From positions 8,060,001 to 8,124,000 of the forward strand of contig NZ_CP006850.1 of the NCBI RefSeq assembly GCF_000523235.1: a DNA stretch of 64,000 nucleotides, written 5' to 3'. The translations under genes and the position numbers were made by a program. The DNA is from Nocardia nova SH22a (GTDB lineage Bacteria; Actinomycetota; Actinomycetes; Mycobacteriales; Mycobacteriaceae). Under the pieces are notes generated by a model. It did no database searches. It saw nothing but the letters and a program-made list of their open reading frames with translations, and was not told the DNA's origin. Shown one piece after another: positions 35,801 through 49,600 of this stretch (position 1 is its first letter; the number at the start of each line of letters is the position of its first letter).

Positions 35801-38800
35801 TACGTCGAGGCGCACGGAACGGGCACACCGCTCGGTGATCCCGTGGAGGCCCGCGCACTGGCCCGTGTCTACGGTGCGGGACGCGTGGGGCGGCCGCTGG
35901 GCATCGGGTCGCTGAAGTCAAATATCGGGCACACGCAAGCGGCTGCCGGTATCAGCGGTGTGATCAAAACCGTTCTGGCACTGGGCAACCAGACGCTGCC
36001 CGCCACACTGCACGCGGAAACCCCCACGGCGCAACTGGATTGGTCGGCAAATGGACTGGCCGTACAGAACCGTGCGGCTCCGTGGAACGGCGATGAACGA
36101 CCCCGGCGGGCCGGGGTGAGCGCATTCGGGATCAGCGGAACCAATGTGCACGTGATCCTGGAAGAGGCTCCGGCCGTCGCGCCACTCGGCGAGAACCCGG
36201 GCGACGGGCTCGAAAGCACACTGGTGCCGGTGTCGGCTCGGAGCGCGGGGTCGCTGCGTGGGCAGGCCGAGCGGCTGCTGCGGCTGCTCGAATCCGATCC
36301 CGGACTCCGGCCGGAGGCGGTGGCGCGCTCGATCGCCTTGCGCCGCACACACTTCGACAATCGCGCTGCGGTCATAGCCTCGGACCGCGACGAACTCCTG
36401 AATGGGCTACGAGCCCTGGCACAGGGCGACGAGGCTGCCGATGTGGTGACGGGGTCGCGCCCCGCGCTCAGCTCGGGCAAGCTGGCCTTCGTCTTCCCGG
36501 GCCAGGGAGCGCAGTGGGCCGGGATGGCGCGGGATCTGCTCGAGCGATCCGAGGTCTTCCGCGCCGAATTCGAACGGTGCGATGCGGTACTGCGCGCCCA
36601 GACGGGCTGGTCGGTCGCCGCCGTCCTGCGCGGTGACGAGGACGTCGCGCTGGAGCGGGTGGAATACATTCAGCCGCTGCTGTTCGCGGTGATGGTGTCG
36701 CTGGCCGCGGTCTGGCGGACGGCGGGTGTCGAACCGGATGCGGTCGTGGGACACAGCCAGGGTGAGGTCGCCGCCGCCTGTGTGGCGGGTGCCTTGAGTC
36801 TGCGCGATGCGGCGGCCGTGGTCGCGCATCGCAGCCGCATCGTGGCCGAGACCGCCGAACCCGGCGCCATGGCCATGATCGGATTGCCCGCGGCGCGGGT
36901 GGCCGAACTGCTCACCGACGACCGGATGTCGATCGCCGCGATCAACAGTGCGCGCGCCACCGTGGTGACCGGAGCCGTCCATGCGGTGGAGTCGCTGGTC
37001 GAAACCCTCACGGCCGAACAGATTTTCGTTCGCAGGATCGACGTGGACTACGCCAGCCACTCCGAGTACATGGCGCCGGTGCGGGATCCGCTGCTGGCCG
37101 TCCTGGCGGGACTGCAGACCGGGCCGACCACCGTGGGCTGGTATTCGACCGTCCTGGGTGAACCGGTCGGGGAACGGGCGCTGCCCACCGAGTACTGGTA
37201 CGACAATCTGCGGGAACCGGTCCGGTTCGCGGACGCCGTGGAGCGCATGCTCGATGACGGGTACCGGTATTTCGTCGAGATGAGCGCCCATCCGTCGATG
37301 CTCACCGCGATCACCACCATCGCCGAGGACCGCAGCCGAGAAGTGGCGGCTATCGGCTCGCTGCGCCGCGACGCGGACGGCCCGCGCAGCCTGGACCGGT
37401 CGCTGGCCGAACTGTACACAGCCGGCAGAGATCTGGATTGGGACCGGCTGCTGCCGAACCAGCCTCCGGTGGATCTGCCGACCTATGCGTGGGATCTGCG
37501 GTCGTACTGGATGGAGCCCGCGCGGCTCGATCCGGAGCGCTTCGGACTGTCGGCCGTGGCCCATCCGATTCTGGGCGCCTCGGTGGCACAGGCGGATTCG
37601 GGCGGTGTCGTGTTCACCGGAACGGTGTCGGCGCGCACCCACCCCTGGGTGCTCGATCACCGGGTCGCGGGGACGGTGCTGCTGCCGGGTGCGGCGATCG
37701 TGGACATGACCGTGTGCGCCGGGCACGAGGTCGGCGCGACCACCGTGCGGGAACTGGTTCTGCACGCACCGGCCGTCATCGCGCCGGATGCCGTCCTGCG
37801 GATCCAGGTGAGCGTGGGCGAGCCCGACGAGCGGGGCGAACGGACCGTCGCGGTGCACTCCCGCGCGGATGACAATGCGGGCTGGGTGCTCAACGGAAAT
37901 GGCGTGCTGAGCGATGACATCGCCTCCGGCACAACGTCACTCGCGCCCTGGCCGCCGCAGGATGCCACCGCCGTAGAGGTGTCCGATCGGTATTCCGAGC
38001 TGGCCGAACGCGGTTACGAGTACGGCCCGGCATTCCGCGGACTGCGCGCCCTGTGGCGACGCGGGCAGGACATCTTCGCCGAGGTCGCCCTGCCCACCGC
38101 GATCGAGGACGAAGGTTACGGCCTGCATCCGGCGGTCCTGGACGCCGCCCTCCACGCTGCGGTGGCCGCGGACTTCGGCACCGCGCCGGATGCCGTACTG
38201 CTCCCCTTCTCATGGTCCGGCGTGACCCTGCACGCCAGTGGCGCCAGCACGCTCCGCGTCCATCTGATCCCCGCTGAGGGCATGACACTGCGTGTGCACC
38301 TCGCCGATTCGACGGGACGGCCCGTGGCCGACATCGAATCGCTGCGGTTGCGCCCGATCACCCCGGACGCACTCACCGCCGGTATCGGCGACGCGCTGTA
38401 CGGAGTGGATTGGGTTCCGCTGCGGACTCCGGACGAGGCCGTCGGAGATATCGCATGGTCCGATATCGCCACAGCCGCCCCGGAACCCGATACCCAACCG
38501 GTTCTGATCGTCCGCAATCTGCACCGCGCTGGCGACTCCACACCGAACGACGCTGCCCCGGCTCGGATGGAATTCCCCGCCACCAGCACGGACTTTGCCG
38601 CCACAGGCACGGATCTCGCGAAGACAGGCACCGAGTCCACTGCGCCAGGCACCGAACTCGCCGCGTCAGAAAACAATTCCACGTCACCCGACACTGTGGT
38701 CACCAAGGCAGCCACCGAGTCCACGGCGGCCATCGGATCCGCGGCGGTAACCGGGGAGATCGCGACAGCTGACACTTTCCCAGTCCAGCGGCCCTCCACG

Positions 38801-41800
38801 GCAGGCATCGACCCCACAGCGACGGCAGCGGATTTCGCGGCTGGTGCCGAATTGGCGCACGTGGGATCGGATTTCGCGGCGATGGTGCGGGAGTCGACTG
38901 CGTCCGTGTTGTCACGGGTGCAGGAGTGGCTCGCGGGTGGGGCTGATGATCGGGCGCTGATCGTGGTCACCTCGGGGGCCGTGGTGGTCGATGGGGTCGA
39001 TGAGGTCGCCGGGTTGGTGGATGCGCCGGTGTGGGGGTTGTTGCGGTCGGCGCAGACCGAGTATCCCGGGCGGATCACGCTAGTCGATGTGGATGATCCG
39101 GGCGGTGTCGACCGGGCGGTGGCGCTCGCTGCGGGCGGTTCCGAATCCCAACTGGCCGTGCGGCGTTCGGTCGCATACACGCCCAGGGTCGGCCGGGTGG
39201 ACGGTGGAGTTGTCGGCAATGCGGGTCTGCTGCGGCGGGAATCGTGGCGGCTGGAAACGCTCGGGCGCGACACCGTGCACGGTGACAATGTCGTCCTGGG
39301 TGACGATTTCGGCAGCACGCCGCTTGCGTCCGGGCAGGTGCGGATCGCCGTGCGGGCGGCCGGGCTCAACTTCCGCGATGTCCTGATCGCGCTCGGCATG
39401 TATCCCGATGCCGATGCTCCCGTCGGCGGCGAGGGCGCGGGTGTGATCGTCGAGGTCGCCTCGGACGTCACCGATCTCGCACCCGGCGACCGGGTATCCG
39501 GCCTGTTCGCGGGGATCGCCGCGACCGTCGTGGCCGATCGGCGGACGGTGGTGCCGATTCCGGCGGACTGGTCGTTCGCGCAGGCGGCCTCGGTTCCGAT
39601 CGTGTTCGCCACGGCCTATCACGCACTCGTCGATCTCGCCGGGCTGCGCTCCGGGGAGTCGGTGCTGATTCATGCCGCGACCGGCGGGGTGGGGATGGCC
39701 GCGGTGCAGTTGGCCCGGCACCTGGGCGCCGAGATTTATGTCACCGCTGCCCCGGCCAAGTGGAATGTGCTGCACGCCATGGGATTCGACGCGGCTCACA
39801 TCGCGTCCTCGCGCAGCCCGGAATTCGAGCGGGACTTCCGTGCGGCGACCGGCGGCCGTGGCGTCTCCGTCGTGCTGAACTCGCTCACGGGCGAATACAT
39901 CGACGCCTCACTGCGATTGCTCGCTCCCGGTGGACGTTTCGTGGAGATGGGTTTGACCGACCTCCGCGACCGAGCCGAACTCGGCGAACGGTTCCCCGGC
40001 GTCGAGTACCACCCGTTCGTGCTGATGGACGCGGGCCCGGACCACCTGCGGCACATCCTGTCGGCCCTGCTCGACCTCTTCGCCGAGGGCGCGCTGACGC
40101 CGCTGCCGGTCACGGCGTGGGATGTACGCCGCACACCGGAAGCGATGCGCGTGCTGAGCCAGGCCCGTCACATCGGTAAGAACGTGCTCACGGTGCCACC
40201 CGCCTTCGACCCCGAGGGCACGGTACTTGTCACCGGCGGCACCGGCATGGTCGGATCCCACATCGCTCGCCATCTCGTCACCGACTGGGGCGCAAGGTAT
40301 CTCGTGCTCACCAGTCGCCGCGGCGAGGATGCGCCCGGCGCCGCCGAGCTGGCAGCGGAACTGACCGCTCTCGGCGCGGTCGTGCGAATCATCGCCTGTG
40401 ACACAGCCGACCGCGAACAGGTTCGCGAGCTCCTCGCGAATGTGCCCGGACGGCATCCGCTGACCGCCGTGATCCACGCCGCGGGAGTGCTCGACGACGC
40501 GCTGTTCTCCGCCCAGACATCCGAGCGGCTCGACACCGTGCTGCGTCCCAAGGTCGACGCGGCCTGGCATCTGCACGAACTGACCGCGGACCGGGATCTG
40601 TCGGCCTTCGTCCTGATCTCCTCGGTGGCCGGAATCCTGGGCGGACCGGGACAATCGAACTACGCCGCGGCCAATACCTTCCTCGACGCGCTCGCCCAGC
40701 ATCGGCAGCACCGCGGACTCGCCGGTAGCTCCCTGGCCTATGGGTTCTGGGCCGAGACGAGCGGCCTGAGCCGCCATCTGGACAACAGCGACCGCGCCCG
40801 GATGAGCCGCGGCGGGGTGGCGGCACTATCCACCCGTGAAGGGCTCGAACTGTTCGAGGCCGCAACCACTTCCGGCCGCCCCCTGGTGCTGCCGATGCGG
40901 TTGGACTCGTCCCGTGGGGATCAGGTGGCGCCGATGCTGCGCGGCCTGCTGCGCACCCCTCGGCGGTTGATCCGCGCCGATGCGCCGGGCGCGGCCGATG
41001 GTCTGGCCGCCGATCTGGCCGGTCGCGATGTGACCGAGCAGCGCCGCATCCTGCTGGCACTGATCCGCACCCATGCCGCGGCGGCGCTGGGCCACGATGG
41101 GCCGGAGGCGGTCGAGCCGGATCGCACCTTCAAGGATCTGGGTTTCGATTCGCTCGGTGCGGTCGAGTTCCGCAATCGGCTCGAACAGGCCAGTGGTGTA
41201 CGGCTTCCGGTGACGGCGGTCTTCGATTACCCGACGCCGTCCGCACTCGCGGACTTCGTCCGCACCACGATCGGCGCGGACACCGTCGAACCCGCCACAC
41301 CGGCGCCGGTTCGCGCCACCGCCGACGATCCGATCGTGATCGTCGGTGTGGGACTGCGCTATCCGGGTGGCGCGACGACGCCCGCGCAACTGTGGGACAT
41401 CGTCGAGCAGCGCCGCGATGTGATGACCGAGTTCCCGGCCGATCGCGGCTGGGACCTCGCGGCGCTCTACGATCCGGACCCCGCCACCCCCGGCACCACC
41501 TATGCGCGTGCGGGCGGATTCCTCGACGGTATCGGCGATTTCGACGCCGCGTTCTTCGGCATCCCGCCGCGGGAGGCCCTGGCGATGGATCCGCAACAGC
41601 GGTTGCTGCTGGAGGCGTCCTGGGAGGCGATCGAACGGGCGGGGATCGATCCGAAGTCGTTGCACGGCACCGCGACAGGCGTGTACGCCGGTGTCACCTA
41701 CGCCGACTACGCGGCCCGGCTGGCTGGGCGGATCCCGGACGAGGTCGAGCCCTATCTCGGCGAGAGCAGCACGTTCAGCGTCGCCTCCGGCCGGATCTCG

Positions 41801-44800
41801 TACACGCTGGGACTGCACGGCCCGGCGGTCACCGTCGATACCGCGTGTTCGTCGTCGCTGGTCGCGATGCATCTGGCGACTCGGGCGCTGCGTTCGGGTG
41901 AATGCACGCTGGCGCTGGCGGGCGGTGTGACCGTGATGAGTTCACCGCAGGTGCTCACCGGATTCGCCCGGCAGCGCGGGCTGTCGGCGGACGGCCGGTG
42001 CAAGGCATTCGCCGACGCCGCCGACGGCACCGGCTTCGCCGAGGGTGTGGGTGTGGTTGTCCTGGAACGGCTCTCGGATGCGGTGGCCAACGGCCATTCG
42101 GTACTCGCGGTGGTTGCCGGGTCCGCAGTGAACCAGGACGGTGCGAGCAACGGCCTGACCGCACCGAACGGGCCCGCCCAGCAGCGAGTGATCCGCGCGG
42201 CACTGGCCGATGCCGGAGTCACCGCCGCCGAGGTGGATGTGGTCGAGGCGCACGGCACCGGAACAACTCTCGGCGACCCGATCGAGGCACAGGCGCTGCT
42301 CGCCACCTACGGCCGCGAGCACACCGACGACCGCCCGCTGTGGCTGGGCTCGATCAAGTCGAATATCGGTCATGCGCAGGCCGCCGCGGGTATCGCCGGT
42401 GTGGTGAAGCTGGTCGAGGCGATGCAACGCGGTGTACTGCCCGCGACCCTGCATGTGGACCGGCCGAGCAGGCATGTGGATTGGTCGCAGGGATCGGTGG
42501 AGCTGCTGACCGAGGCGCGGGCGTGGAAGCGCTCGGAACATCCACGGCGCGCAGGTATTTCGGGATTCGGCATCAGTGGCACGAACGCCCATCTGATCCT
42601 GCAGGAACCACCGGAGTCCGAGGAGCGCGTCGCGCCGACACAGCCGATTCCTCTGGTGCCGCTCGTGCTCTCGGCGGCCTCCGAGGCGGCGTTGCAGGGC
42701 CAGGCCCGGCGGCTGCGGGCGCGGATCGAGGCGGATCCGGAACTGGATCTCACCGATATCGGCTGGTCGCTGGTGACGAGCCGGTCGCGGTTCGACGAGC
42801 GCGCGGTGATCTTGGCGTCCGATCGAGAGCGGGTGCTGTCGGGTCTGGCGGCCGTGGCGGACGGTGCCGACGGCCCCGGGGTCGTGCGTGGAAGGGCCGG
42901 GACGGCCGAGGAAACGGTCTTCCTGTTCCCCGGGCACGGCGCGCAATGGGCCGGCATGGCGGTCGAATTGTTCGACACCACACCGGTATTCGCCGAGCGG
43001 CTGACCGAATGCGCGGCCGCGATCGAGGAGTTCGTCGACTGGTCGGTCCTCGGCGTACTGCGCGAAACCGCCGATGCGCCGCCGCTGAACCGCGTGGACG
43101 TGGTGCAGCCGGTCATGTTCGCGGTGACGATGGCTTTGACGGCGCTGTGGGAGTCGGTGGGCGTGACCCCTGCGGCGGTGATCGGGCATTCGTTCGGCGA
43201 GATCACCGCGGCCTGCACCGCCGGTGCGCTGTCGCTGCGTGATGCGGCGCTGGTGATCACGGCCCGCGGACGGGCGCTGCTTCCGCTGGCGGGCGCGGGC
43301 GGCATGCTGTCTGTTCCGCTACCGGAACAGACGGTGCGGGAACATCTTTCGTACTACGGCGAACGGCTCGTGATCGCGGGCGTGAACAGCCCGGCATCGA
43401 CCGTCGTCTCCGGTGACCTCGCGGCGGTCGAGGAATTGCACGCGCGCTATACGGCGGACGGTGTCCGGGCGCGGCGCGTGCCGATCGAATTCGCCTCCCA
43501 CTCCCCACATGTCGAGGCCGCGCACGAAGAACTCCGGACGGCCTGGGCCGATGTCACCGCCCGCGCCGGACACACCACCGTCCTGTCCACGGTGACCGGC
43601 GACGTGTACGACACCGGGAACATGGACGGCGCGTACTGGTATCGCAATGTCCGCGAGCCGGTGCGGTTCGCGGATGCCGTGCGCCGGGCATACGAGCTCG
43701 GATATCGGAAGTTCGTCGAGGTGGGACCGCATCCGGCACTGCTGCCGGTGACGGTGGAGACCCTGGAGGACGCGGGCCAAGACGTCTTCGTCGGCGCCAC
43801 CCTGCGCCGCGAGGCGGGCGGCCCGGCCCGGTTCCTGGAATCCGCGGCCCGGCTCCATGTGGCGGGCGGGCCGGTGCGCTGGGCGGATGTGTTCACCGGC
43901 AGCGGTGCGCGGCGGGTCGACCTGCCGACCTACGCCTTCGACCGCGAGCGCTATTGGCTGGACGCCGGACCCGCCGATCGGGACGCCACCGGCCTGGGCC
44001 AGCGCGATGCCGCACATCCGCTGCTGGGCGCGGTGGTGGCAGCGGCCGACTCCGGCGGTGTGATCCTCACCGGCCGGATATCGCTGCACGCACAACCGTG
44101 GCTGACCGGACATACGGTCGCCGGTACCGTACTGCTCCCGGGGACCGCATTCCTGGAGATGGCGATCCGCGCGGGCGACGAGACCGGCGCGCCGATCGTC
44201 CGGGAGCTGCTGCTGGAGGAGCCGCTGGTCGTACCGGACCGGTCGGGCGTCGATGTCCAGGTCACGGTCGGTGCGGCCGATGCCGGCGGCGACCATCCGG
44301 TGAGCATCTACTCGCGCCCCTCGGAGGACTCTGCGGCCCAATGGGTTCGGCACGCGCAGGGCGTACTCGGGACCACCGCGCCGGTGCTCGGGGCGGACCC
44401 GGGGGTCTGGCCTCCGCCCAGCGCCGAGGCATTGCCGGTGGACGGTGTCTACGATCGGCTGGCCGAACGCGGTTACGACTACGGCCCGGAATTCCGCGGT
44501 TTGCATGCGGTGTGGCGCAGCGGTGACGAACTGTTCGCCGAGGTCGTCCTGCCGGAATCCGCCCATCGCGATGCCGGGGGTTTCGGAATCCATCCGGCCC
44601 TGCTCGATGCCGCACTGCACGTACTGGCCTTCGAACACGGTGACGATCGGCTGCTGCTTCCGATGGCATGGACCGGCGTCACCCTGGCGGCCTCCGGTGC
44701 GCGGACGCTGCGGGTACGCCTCACCCGCAGCGGCGCGGGGAGTGTGGGGCTGGTGGCCGTCGATCCGGGCGGGCAGCCCGTACTCGCGGTGGAATCCATA

Positions 44801-46624
44801 CTGACCCGCGAGGTCTCACCACAGCAGTTGTCGGCCTTCGGTTTCCATGCCGATCTACTGCGCACCCAGTGGATCGAGATTCCGGCGCTCACCGACGATG
44901 CTCCCGGCGTTCCGCAGTCCTGGCACCACCTCACCGACAGCGTCCCGGAAACCATCGTCTACGAAGGAGTTCCGGGAAACACACCCGAAGCCGTCCGCGC
45001 GGCGGTGCGCGAACTGCTGTCCGTCGTGCGGCCCTTCGTCACCGAATCACGGTTCGACCGTTCGCGATTGGTGATCTGCACCCGCGCGGCGATGGGCCGC
45101 GACGGCGAGGACGTCTCGGATCTGGCCGGTGCGGCCGTCTGGGGTCTGGCCCGCACGGTGCAATCTGAGCATCCGGGCCGCGTCGTACTGCTGGACACCG
45201 ATGACAGTGCGGGCATCGGCGCCGCACTCGCGAGCGGGGAGCCACAGCTCCTCGTACGCGGCGGCGCGATGTACGGGGCACGGCTGCAACGGATTCCGCG
45301 CGCGGAGGCGGCGCAATCACGGCCGCTGTCGGACGGCACGGTGCTGGTCACCGGCGCGTCCGGGGCATTGGGCGGCATGATCGCACGGCATCTGGTGACT
45401 CATCACGACGCACGGCGGCTCCTGCTGGTGAGCCGCCGCGGACCCGATGCACCGGGCGCCTCCGCCCTGCGCGACGAACTCACCGCCCTCGGCGCCGAAG
45501 TGACCGTCGCCGCCTGCGATGTCGCCGATCGCGACGGACTGCGCGCCCTGCTCGACGGTGTGCGATTGTCCGGCGTGGTGCACACGGCCGGTGTGGTCGA
45601 CGATGCCACCGTCGCCGCGCTGACCCCGGCGCAGCTGGACACCGTCCTGCGCCCGAAAGTCGATGGGGCACTGCATCTGCACGAGCTGACGGCCGGGCAG
45701 GATCTGTCGCTGTTCGTGCTGTTCTCCTCGATCGCGGGCATGATCGGCGCACCTGGGCAGGGCAATTACGCGGCCGCCAATGTCGTACTCGACGCGCTCG
45801 CGGCGCATCGCCGCGCGCACGGCCTGCCCGCGCACTCGCTGGCCTGGGGTATGTGGGACACCGGTCTGGCCGCGGCGGTCGGCGATGCCGATCGAGCCCG
45901 ATTGCGTCGTTCCGGACTGGTGCCGTTGACGCCGGAGACGGGAACGGCCTTGTTCGACACCGCGATCGGACTCGACCTGCCCGGCATCGCACCCCTGCGC
46001 CTGGACCTCGCGGCGATCCGCAAACTACCGCAGGTGCCGCCACTGTTCCACGCTCTGGTGCGGCCCACAGCGCAGCGCGCCGTCGCGGGTGACGCGGATC
46101 CGGATACGGTCGCCCGGCTGGCCGCGCGCCTGGCGGCGCTGCCGGAGGACGCGGCGGTCGCGGTCATGCTGGATCTGGTGCGCTCGCGGGCCGCCACGGT
46201 GCTCGGCCACGGATCCGCCACCGACATCGCCGCCGAAAGAGCCTTCAGCAGTTACGGTTTCGATTCGCTCATGGCCGTCGAGTTCCGCAACACGCTGCGC
46301 GCCGCCACCGGTCGGCCGCTGCCGATCACGGTCGTGTTCGACTATCCGAATCCGCTGGAGCTGGCCCGCTATCTGGTGAGCGAGATCCGGCCGTCCGCCG
46401 AGACCGAGACCGACTCCGACGATGAGCGGATTCGCGCTGTGCTGCAACGGATTCCGATCGACACACTGCGCGACACCGGGTTGCTCGACGCCATCCTCGC
46501 CCTCTCCGGTGAGGAGCCCGTCGAGAGCGGCTCCGCGACCACCGATCAACTCGACGATGTGGACGCGGAGCTTGCCGAACTCGATGCCGAAGCGCTCATC
46601 GAGCTCGCGCTCGGGGACGAATAG
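32864..46624 (+). CDS. Type I PKS: FAAL-ACP-KS-AT-DH-ER-KR-ACP-KS-AT-DH-KR-ACP
   Basis: This 4586-residue loading-plus-two-module synthase begins with a fatty acyl-AMP ligase (1-565; [11 protein letters not shown] near 170) and ACP1 (Ser628). Module 1: KS (682-1104, Cys849, EAHGTGT), AT (about 1208-1535, GHSQGE, YASH, predicted methylmalonyl), DH ([16 protein letters not shown]), ER (about 2122-2442, [10 protein letters not shown]), KR (about 2446-2685, LDD, B-type) and ACP2 (Ser2763). Module 2: KS (Cys2995), AT (GHSFGE, FASH, unassigned), DH, KR (VDD) and ACP3 (Ser4468), no ER. An acidic C-terminal docking segment follows. A Thr/Ser/Ala-rich insert (about 1889-2005) interrupts the linker before the ER. 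The tyrosine in GMYPD of the ER predicts a 2S methyl. GGGGGG precedes ATG 32864; GTG 32861 is equally possible. Confidence 0.93.
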   Translation: MYRSIVDVLATWSSLRPDRVAYRYLETGDVDGATSTLTYAQLERRAHSVAERLREGGFTGERALLLYPPGLEFVPGFFGCAVGSVVAVPAPLPQLHELSRSLRRLRQIVADAEIRCVLTTRAVVDLLGAVVAELPELAAMTWIATDEIDISTAAAFDTPRIDPDSVAFLQYTSGSTSAPRGVIVSHRNLLHNEQAIAETFGHTADLVDNWQGDLFLSWLPVFHDMGLIGPILHTVYLGTTVTLLSPLHFLEKPERWVTAMSAFGAHSSGAPNFGYEIAARRATPELVERLDLSRWRVAFNGAEPIRAETLRRFADTFGPAGFRSESFLPVYGLAEGTLLVSGSGGIDRAPSVIERAKPGEAGTPWVGSGRAPEGISIVIVDPETRIRCADGEVGEIWTASDSVADGYLGHPELTEAVFRATLTDGSGPYLRTGDLGFLSDGELFVTGRAKDVLIIDGRNHYPQDLEASVEAAHATVRAGCVAAFSVEGADGERPVVVAEVKTTDADELAAAEMAVRAVLGTEHGLAPHAIEFVAPRTILKTSSGKIQRQACRAAYLAGELSLVAPKQAAKSGPDTQSVSATTTVTAAATGYDRESVTAWLIDAVAAHTHLDASRIDVHRPLSEFGLGSRGLVELVTELSEHLGRTVDPAMVFEHPTIAQLAAALRPGEVVSEATGERDLSGEPIAIVAMACRLPGGVDDPEALWQLLSGGRDAITEAERWRTEALYDPDPEAVGKAYTLRGGFLDDIDLFDAAFFGIGPREAAAMDPQQRLLLQLSWEVVERSGRDPRTLEGTSTGVFLGLYGSGYLAGAGPDQMNGHLGTGSALSVASGRIAYSLGLHGPALTVDTACSSSLAALHLAIRSLRAGECDNALVGGATLLVSPNGHVEFSKLGVLSPSGRTAAFGAEADGAVWSEGAGLIMIKRLADAVRDGDRVLAVVRGSAMNQDGRSQGLSAPNGSAQERVVRSALAAAGVTPAEVDYVEAHGTGTPLGDPVEARALARVYGAGRVGRPLGIGSLKSNIGHTQAAAGISGVIKTVLALGNQTLPATLHAETPTAQLDWSANGLAVQNRAAPWNGDERPRRAGVSAFGISGTNVHVILEEAPAVAPLGENPGDGLESTLVPVSARSAGSLRGQAERLLRLLESDPGLRPEAVARSIALRRTHFDNRAAVIASDRDELLNGLRALAQGDEAADVVTGSRPALSSGKLAFVFPGQGAQWAGMARDLLERSEVFRAEFERCDAVLRAQTGWSVAAVLRGDEDVALERVEYIQPLLFAVMVSLAAVWRTAGVEPDAVVGHSQGEVAAACVAGALSLRDAAAVVAHRSRIVAETAEPGAMAMIGLPAARVAELLTDDRMSIAAINSARATVVTGAVHAVESLVETLTAEQIFVRRIDVDYASHSEYMAPVRDPLLAVLAGLQTGPTTVGWYSTVLGEPVGERALPTEYWYDNLREPVRFADAVERMLDDGYRYFVEMSAHPSMLTAITTIAEDRSREVAAIGSLRRDADGPRSLDRSLAELYTAGRDLDWDRLLPNQPPVDLPTYAWDLRSYWMEPARLDPERFGLSAVAHPILGASVAQADSGGVVFTGTVSARTHPWVLDHRVAGTVLLPGAAIVDMTVCAGHEVGATTVRELVLHAPAVIAPDAVLRIQVSVGEPDERGERTVAVHSRADDNAGWVLNGNGVLSDDIASGTTSLAPWPPQDATAVEVSDRYSELAERGYEYGPAFRGLRALWRRGQDIFAEVALPTAIEDEGYGLHPAVLDAALHAAVAADFGTAPDAVLLPFSWSGVTLHASGASTLRVHLIPAEGMTLRVHLADSTGRPVADIESLRLRPITPDALTAGIGDALYGVDWVPLRTPDEAVGDIAWSDIATAAPEPDTQPVLIVRNLHRAGDSTPNDAAPARMEFPATSTDFAATGTDLAKTGTESTAPGTELAASENNSTSPDTVVTKAATESTAAIGSAAVTGEIATADTFPVQRPSTAGIDPTATAADFAAGAELAHVGSDFAAMVRESTASVLSRVQEWLAGGADDRALIVVTSGAVVVDGVDEVAGLVDAPVWGLLRSAQTEYPGRITLVDVDDPGGVDRAVALAAGGSESQLAVRRSVAYTPRVGRVDGGVVGNAGLLRRESWRLETLGRDTVHGDNVVLGDDFGSTPLASGQVRIAVRAAGLNFRDVLIALGMYPDADAPVGGEGAGVIVEVASDVTDLAPGDRVSGLFAGIAATVVADRRTVVPIPADWSFAQAASVPIVFATAYHALVDLAGLRSGESVLIHAATGGVGMAAVQLARHLGAEIYVTAAPAKWNVLHAMGFDAAHIASSRSPEFERDFRAATGGRGVSVVLNSLTGEYIDASLRLLAPGGRFVEMGLTDLRDRAELGERFPGVEYHPFVLMDAGPDHLRHILSALLDLFAEGALTPLPVTAWDVRRTPEAMRVLSQARHIGKNVLTVPPAFDPEGTVLVTGGTGMVGSHIARHLVTDWGARYLVLTSRRGEDAPGAAELAAELTALGAVVRIIACDTADREQVRELLANVPGRHPLTAVIHAAGVLDDALFSAQTSERLDTVLRPKVDAAWHLHELTADRDLSAFVLISSVAGILGGPGQSNYAAANTFLDALAQHRQHRGLAGSSLAYGFWAETSGLSRHLDNSDRARMSRGGVAALSTREGLELFEAATTSGRPLVLPMRLDSSRGDQVAPMLRGLLRTPRRLIRADAPGAADGLAADLAGRDVTEQRRILLALIRTHAAAALGHDGPEAVEPDRTFKDLGFDSLGAVEFRNRLEQASGVRLPVTAVFDYPTPSALADFVRTTIGADTVEPATPAPVRATADDPIVIVGVGLRYPGGATTPAQLWDIVEQRRDVMTEFPADRGWDLAALYDPDPATPGTTYARAGGFLDGIGDFDAAFFGIPPREALAMDPQQRLLLEASWEAIERAGIDPKSLHGTATGVYAGVTYADYAARLAGRIPDEVEPYLGESSTFSVASGRISYTLGLHGPAVTVDTACSSSLVAMHLATRALRSGECTLALAGGVTVMSSPQVLTGFARQRGLSADGRCKAFADAADGTGFAEGVGVVVLERLSDAVANGHSVLAVVAGSAVNQDGASNGLTAPNGPAQQRVIRAALADAGVTAAEVDVVEAHGTGTTLGDPIEAQALLATYGREHTDDRPLWLGSIKSNIGHAQAAAGIAGVVKLVEAMQRGVLPATLHVDRPSRHVDWSQGSVELLTEARAWKRSEHPRRAGISGFGISGTNAHLILQEPPESEERVAPTQPIPLVPLVLSAASEAALQGQARRLRARIEADPELDLTDIGWSLVTSRSRFDERAVILASDRERVLSGLAAVADGADGPGVVRGRAGTAEETVFLFPGHGAQWAGMAVELFDTTPVFAERLTECAAAIEEFVDWSVLGVLRETADAPPLNRVDVVQPVMFAVTMALTALWESVGVTPAAVIGHSFGEITAACTAGALSLRDAALVITARGRALLPLAGAGGMLSVPLPEQTVREHLSYYGERLVIAGVNSPASTVVSGDLAAVEELHARYTADGVRARRVPIEFASHSPHVEAAHEELRTAWADVTARAGHTTVLSTVTGDVYDTGNMDGAYWYRNVREPVRFADAVRRAYELGYRKFVEVGPHPALLPVTVETLEDAGQDVFVGATLRREAGGPARFLESAARLHVAGGPVRWADVFTGSGARRVDLPTYAFDRERYWLDAGPADRDATGLGQRDAAHPLLGAVVAAADSGGVILTGRISLHAQPWLTGHTVAGTVLLPGTAFLEMAIRAGDETGAPIVRELLLEEPLVVPDRSGVDVQVTVGAADAGGDHPVSIYSRPSEDSAAQWVRHAQGVLGTTAPVLGADPGVWPPPSAEALPVDGVYDRLAERGYDYGPEFRGLHAVWRSGDELFAEVVLPESAHRDAGGFGIHPALLDAALHVLAFEHGDDRLLLPMAWTGVTLAASGARTLRVRLTRSGAGSVGLVAVDPGGQPVLAVESILTREVSPQQLSAFGFHADLLRTQWIEIPALTDDAPGVPQSWHHLTDSVPETIVYEGVPGNTPEAVRAAVRELLSVVRPFVTESRFDRSRLVICTRAAMGRDGEDVSDLAGAAVWGLARTVQSEHPGRVVLLDTDDSAGIGAALASGEPQLLVRGGAMYGARLQRIPRAEAAQSRPLSDGTVLVTGASGALGGMIARHLVTHHDARRLLLVSRRGPDAPGASALRDELTALGAEVTVAACDVADRDGLRALLDGVRLSGVVHTAGVVDDATVAALTPAQLDTVLRPKVDGALHLHELTAGQDLSLFVLFSSIAGMIGAPGQGNYAAANVVLDALAAHRRAHGLPAHSLAWGMWDTGLAAAVGDADRARLRRSGLVPLTPETGTALFDTAIGLDLPGIAPLRLDLAAIRKLPQVPPLFHALVRPTAQRAVAGDADPDTVARLAARLAALPEDAAVAVMLDLVRSRAATVLGHGSATDIAAERAFSSYGFDSLMAVEFRNTLRAATGRPLPITVVFDYPNPLELARYLVSEIRPSAETETDSDDERIRAVLQRIPIDTLRDTGLLDAILALSGEEPVESGSATTDQLDDVDAELAELDAEALIELALGDE

Positions 46625-46640
46625 GGAGGGGATCAGCGAG

Positions 46641-49600
46641 ATGACTGCTACCGAGGAACGTCTGGTCAAGGCCCTGCGGTCGGCCCTGGGCGACAACGCG
46701 AAACTGCGTTCGGCCAACCGCGCACTGGCGGCCCAGCGCCGCGAGCCGATCGCCGTCGTGGGCATGGGCTGCCGGTATCCGGGCGGACTGACCTCCCCCG
46801 AGGAACTGTGGGCGGCACTGGCCGAACGCCGGGACATGATCTCCGGTTTCCCCGACGACCGCGGCTGGGATCTCGAACGGCTCTACGATCCGGACCCCGC
46901 CGCACTCGGCAAGACCTACGCCCGCGGCGGTGGATTCCTGCGCGACGCAGCCGATTTCGATGCCGAGTTCTTCGATATCAGCCCGCGTGAGGCGCTGGCC
47001 ATGGACGCACAGCAGCGACTGCTGCTCGAGGTGTCCTGGGAGGCGCTAGAGCGCGCCGGAATCGATCCGAAGACCATGCGCGGCACCGCGACCGGCGTCT
47101 ACGCGGGTGTCATGTATCAGGATTATCTGCTGCGGTTGAACGGCCGCATCCCGGCCGCCGCGGAAGGCTATCTGGCGACCGGCAACGCGGGCAGTGTGGT
47201 CTCCGGGCGGATCGCCTACTCGCTGGGTCTGGAGGGGCCCGCGGTCACGGTGGACACCGCCTGCTCGTCGTCGCTGGTCGCGATCCATCTGGCCGCCGCG
47301 GCCCTGCGGTCGGGCGAATGCGCGCTCGCGATGGCCGGTGGGGTGACCGTGATGTCCTCCCCGAGCACCCTCATCGAATTCGCCCGCCAGCGCGGTTTGT
47401 CGCCGGACGGGCGCTGCAAGGCGTTCGCCGATGCCGCGGACGGGGTCAGCTGGGCCGAGGGCGCGGGCATGATCGTCCTGGAACGACTGTCCGACGCCCA
47501 GCGCAACGGGCATCCCGTCCTGGCGGTACTGGCCGGTTCGGCGGTGAATCAGGACGGCGCCAGCAACGGTATGGCCGCGCCCAACGGCCCCTCCCAGCAG
47601 CGCGTGATCCGCGCCGCCCTCGCCGATGCCGGACTCACTCCGGCCGATGTGGATGTGGTGGAGGCGCACGGAACCGGGACCACCCTGGGCGATCCCATCG
47701 AGGCGCAGGCGCTGCTGTCCACCTACGGCCGCGACCGCGACCGCCCGCTGTGGGTGGGTTCGGTGAAGTCGAATCTCGGACACACCCAGGGCGCCGCGGG
47801 CGTCGCGGGCGTGATCAAGATGGTCGAGGCGCTGCGGCGCGAAACCATGCCCGCGACACTGCATGTCGATGCTCCCAGCAGACATGTCGACTGGACGGCC
47901 GGGCGGGTCGAGCTGCTCACCGAGGCCCGGGACTGGCCGTCGGGGGACGTACCGCGACGGGCCGGTGTCTCGTCGTTCGGTATCAGCGGCACCAATGCTC
48001 ACGTGATCGTCGAACAGGCTCCGGCCAGCGCACCCGACGACGAGCGCGGCGTCCCGCCACGACAGCTGCCGCTGGTGCTGTCCGGGCGGACGGCGGCCGC
48101 GCTGTCCGCTCAGGCGGGCCGGTTGCTCGCGCACCTGGACGGGCATCCGGAGGCCGATCCGGTCGATATCGCGCACTCGCTGGTGGCAACGCGGTCGCTG
48201 TTCGATGAGCGGGCGGTGATCACCGGTGCGGACGCGGCGCAGTGGCGGGCCGGGCTGCGCGCGTTGAGCGATGCCGAGCCGGATGCCGGGGTCGTGCGAG
48301 GCCGTGCCCGGGAGCTCGGGCGGCCGGTGTTCGTCTTCTCCGGCCACGGCGCCCAGTGGGCCGGGATGGCCGTGGAACTGCTGGAATCCTCGCCGGTCTT
48401 CGCCGAGCGATTGCGCGAATGTGCCGATGTCCTGGCCGAATTCGTCGATTGGTCACTGCTGGATGTCCTGCGCGGCGCGGTCGGCGCACCGGAACTGGAC
48501 CGGCTCGATGTCGTCCAGCCCGCGCTGTTCGCCGTGATGGTCGCGCTGGTGCGATTGTGGGAATCGGTCGGGGTGCGGCCGGGGGCGGTGATCGGGCATT
48601 CCCAGGGCGAGATCGTGGCGGCCCATGTGGCGGGTGCGCTGTCGTTGCGCGAGGCCACCCGGCTGATGGCGGGACGCGGCCGGGCCTTGGCTCCGCTGTC
48701 CGATACCGGCGGCATGGTGTCGGTCGCGGCCCCGGCGGCGACGGTGCGCGAACTGATCGGGTCCGGGGGCGAACTGGAGATCGGTGCGATCAACGGTCCC
48801 GGCTCCACCGTCGTGTCCGGGCCGGCCGATGCCGTCGCGGAGTTCACCCGACTGTGCGCGGACCGGAATTTCCGGACCCGGCAGGTTCCCATTCGGTACG
48901 CCTCCCATTCGGCCGCCGTCGAGCAGGTCCGAGACGGGTTGCGCGACACCTTCGCCGGAGTCGCCGCCACCGGCAGCGATATCGAGTTCATCTCCACGGT
49001 CACCGGAACCGCGCTCGGAACCACCGAATTGGACGCCGAGCACTGGTATCGGAATGTGCGCGAACCCGTTCGGTTCGAGGACGCCGTTCGCGCCGCCTAC
49101 GAAGGCGGGTACCGGACCTTCCTCGAGGTCGGCCCGCATGCCGTACTGACCGCGGCCGTCACGGAGACACTGGATGCTCTCGACGCCGGGCAGAACGTCT
49201 TCGTCGCGGGTACGTTGCGTCGCGACCACGGTGACCTGGCGCAATTCCTGCGCTCGGCCGCGCAGTTGTTCGTCGCGGGCGGGCCGGTCCGCTGGGATCG
49301 TTATCTGGAGGGCAGCGGTGCGCGGCGCACCGACCTGCCCACCTATGCCTTCCAGCGGTCCCGCTATTGGCTCGAGGCGACGAACACCGCAGGTGCGGCG
49401 AGCGATTTCGGACTGCTCCCCGCCGCACACCCGCTGGTGAACGCGATTGTCACACAGCCTGATTCGAATGGGGTGACACTCACCGGCCGGTTGTCCGCAC
49501 GAACCCAGCCATGGCTGTCCGACCACGCCGTGGGCGGGACCGTACTGCTGCCCGGCGCCGGATTCGTCGAACTCGCGCTGCGCGCCGGTGACGAGGTCGG

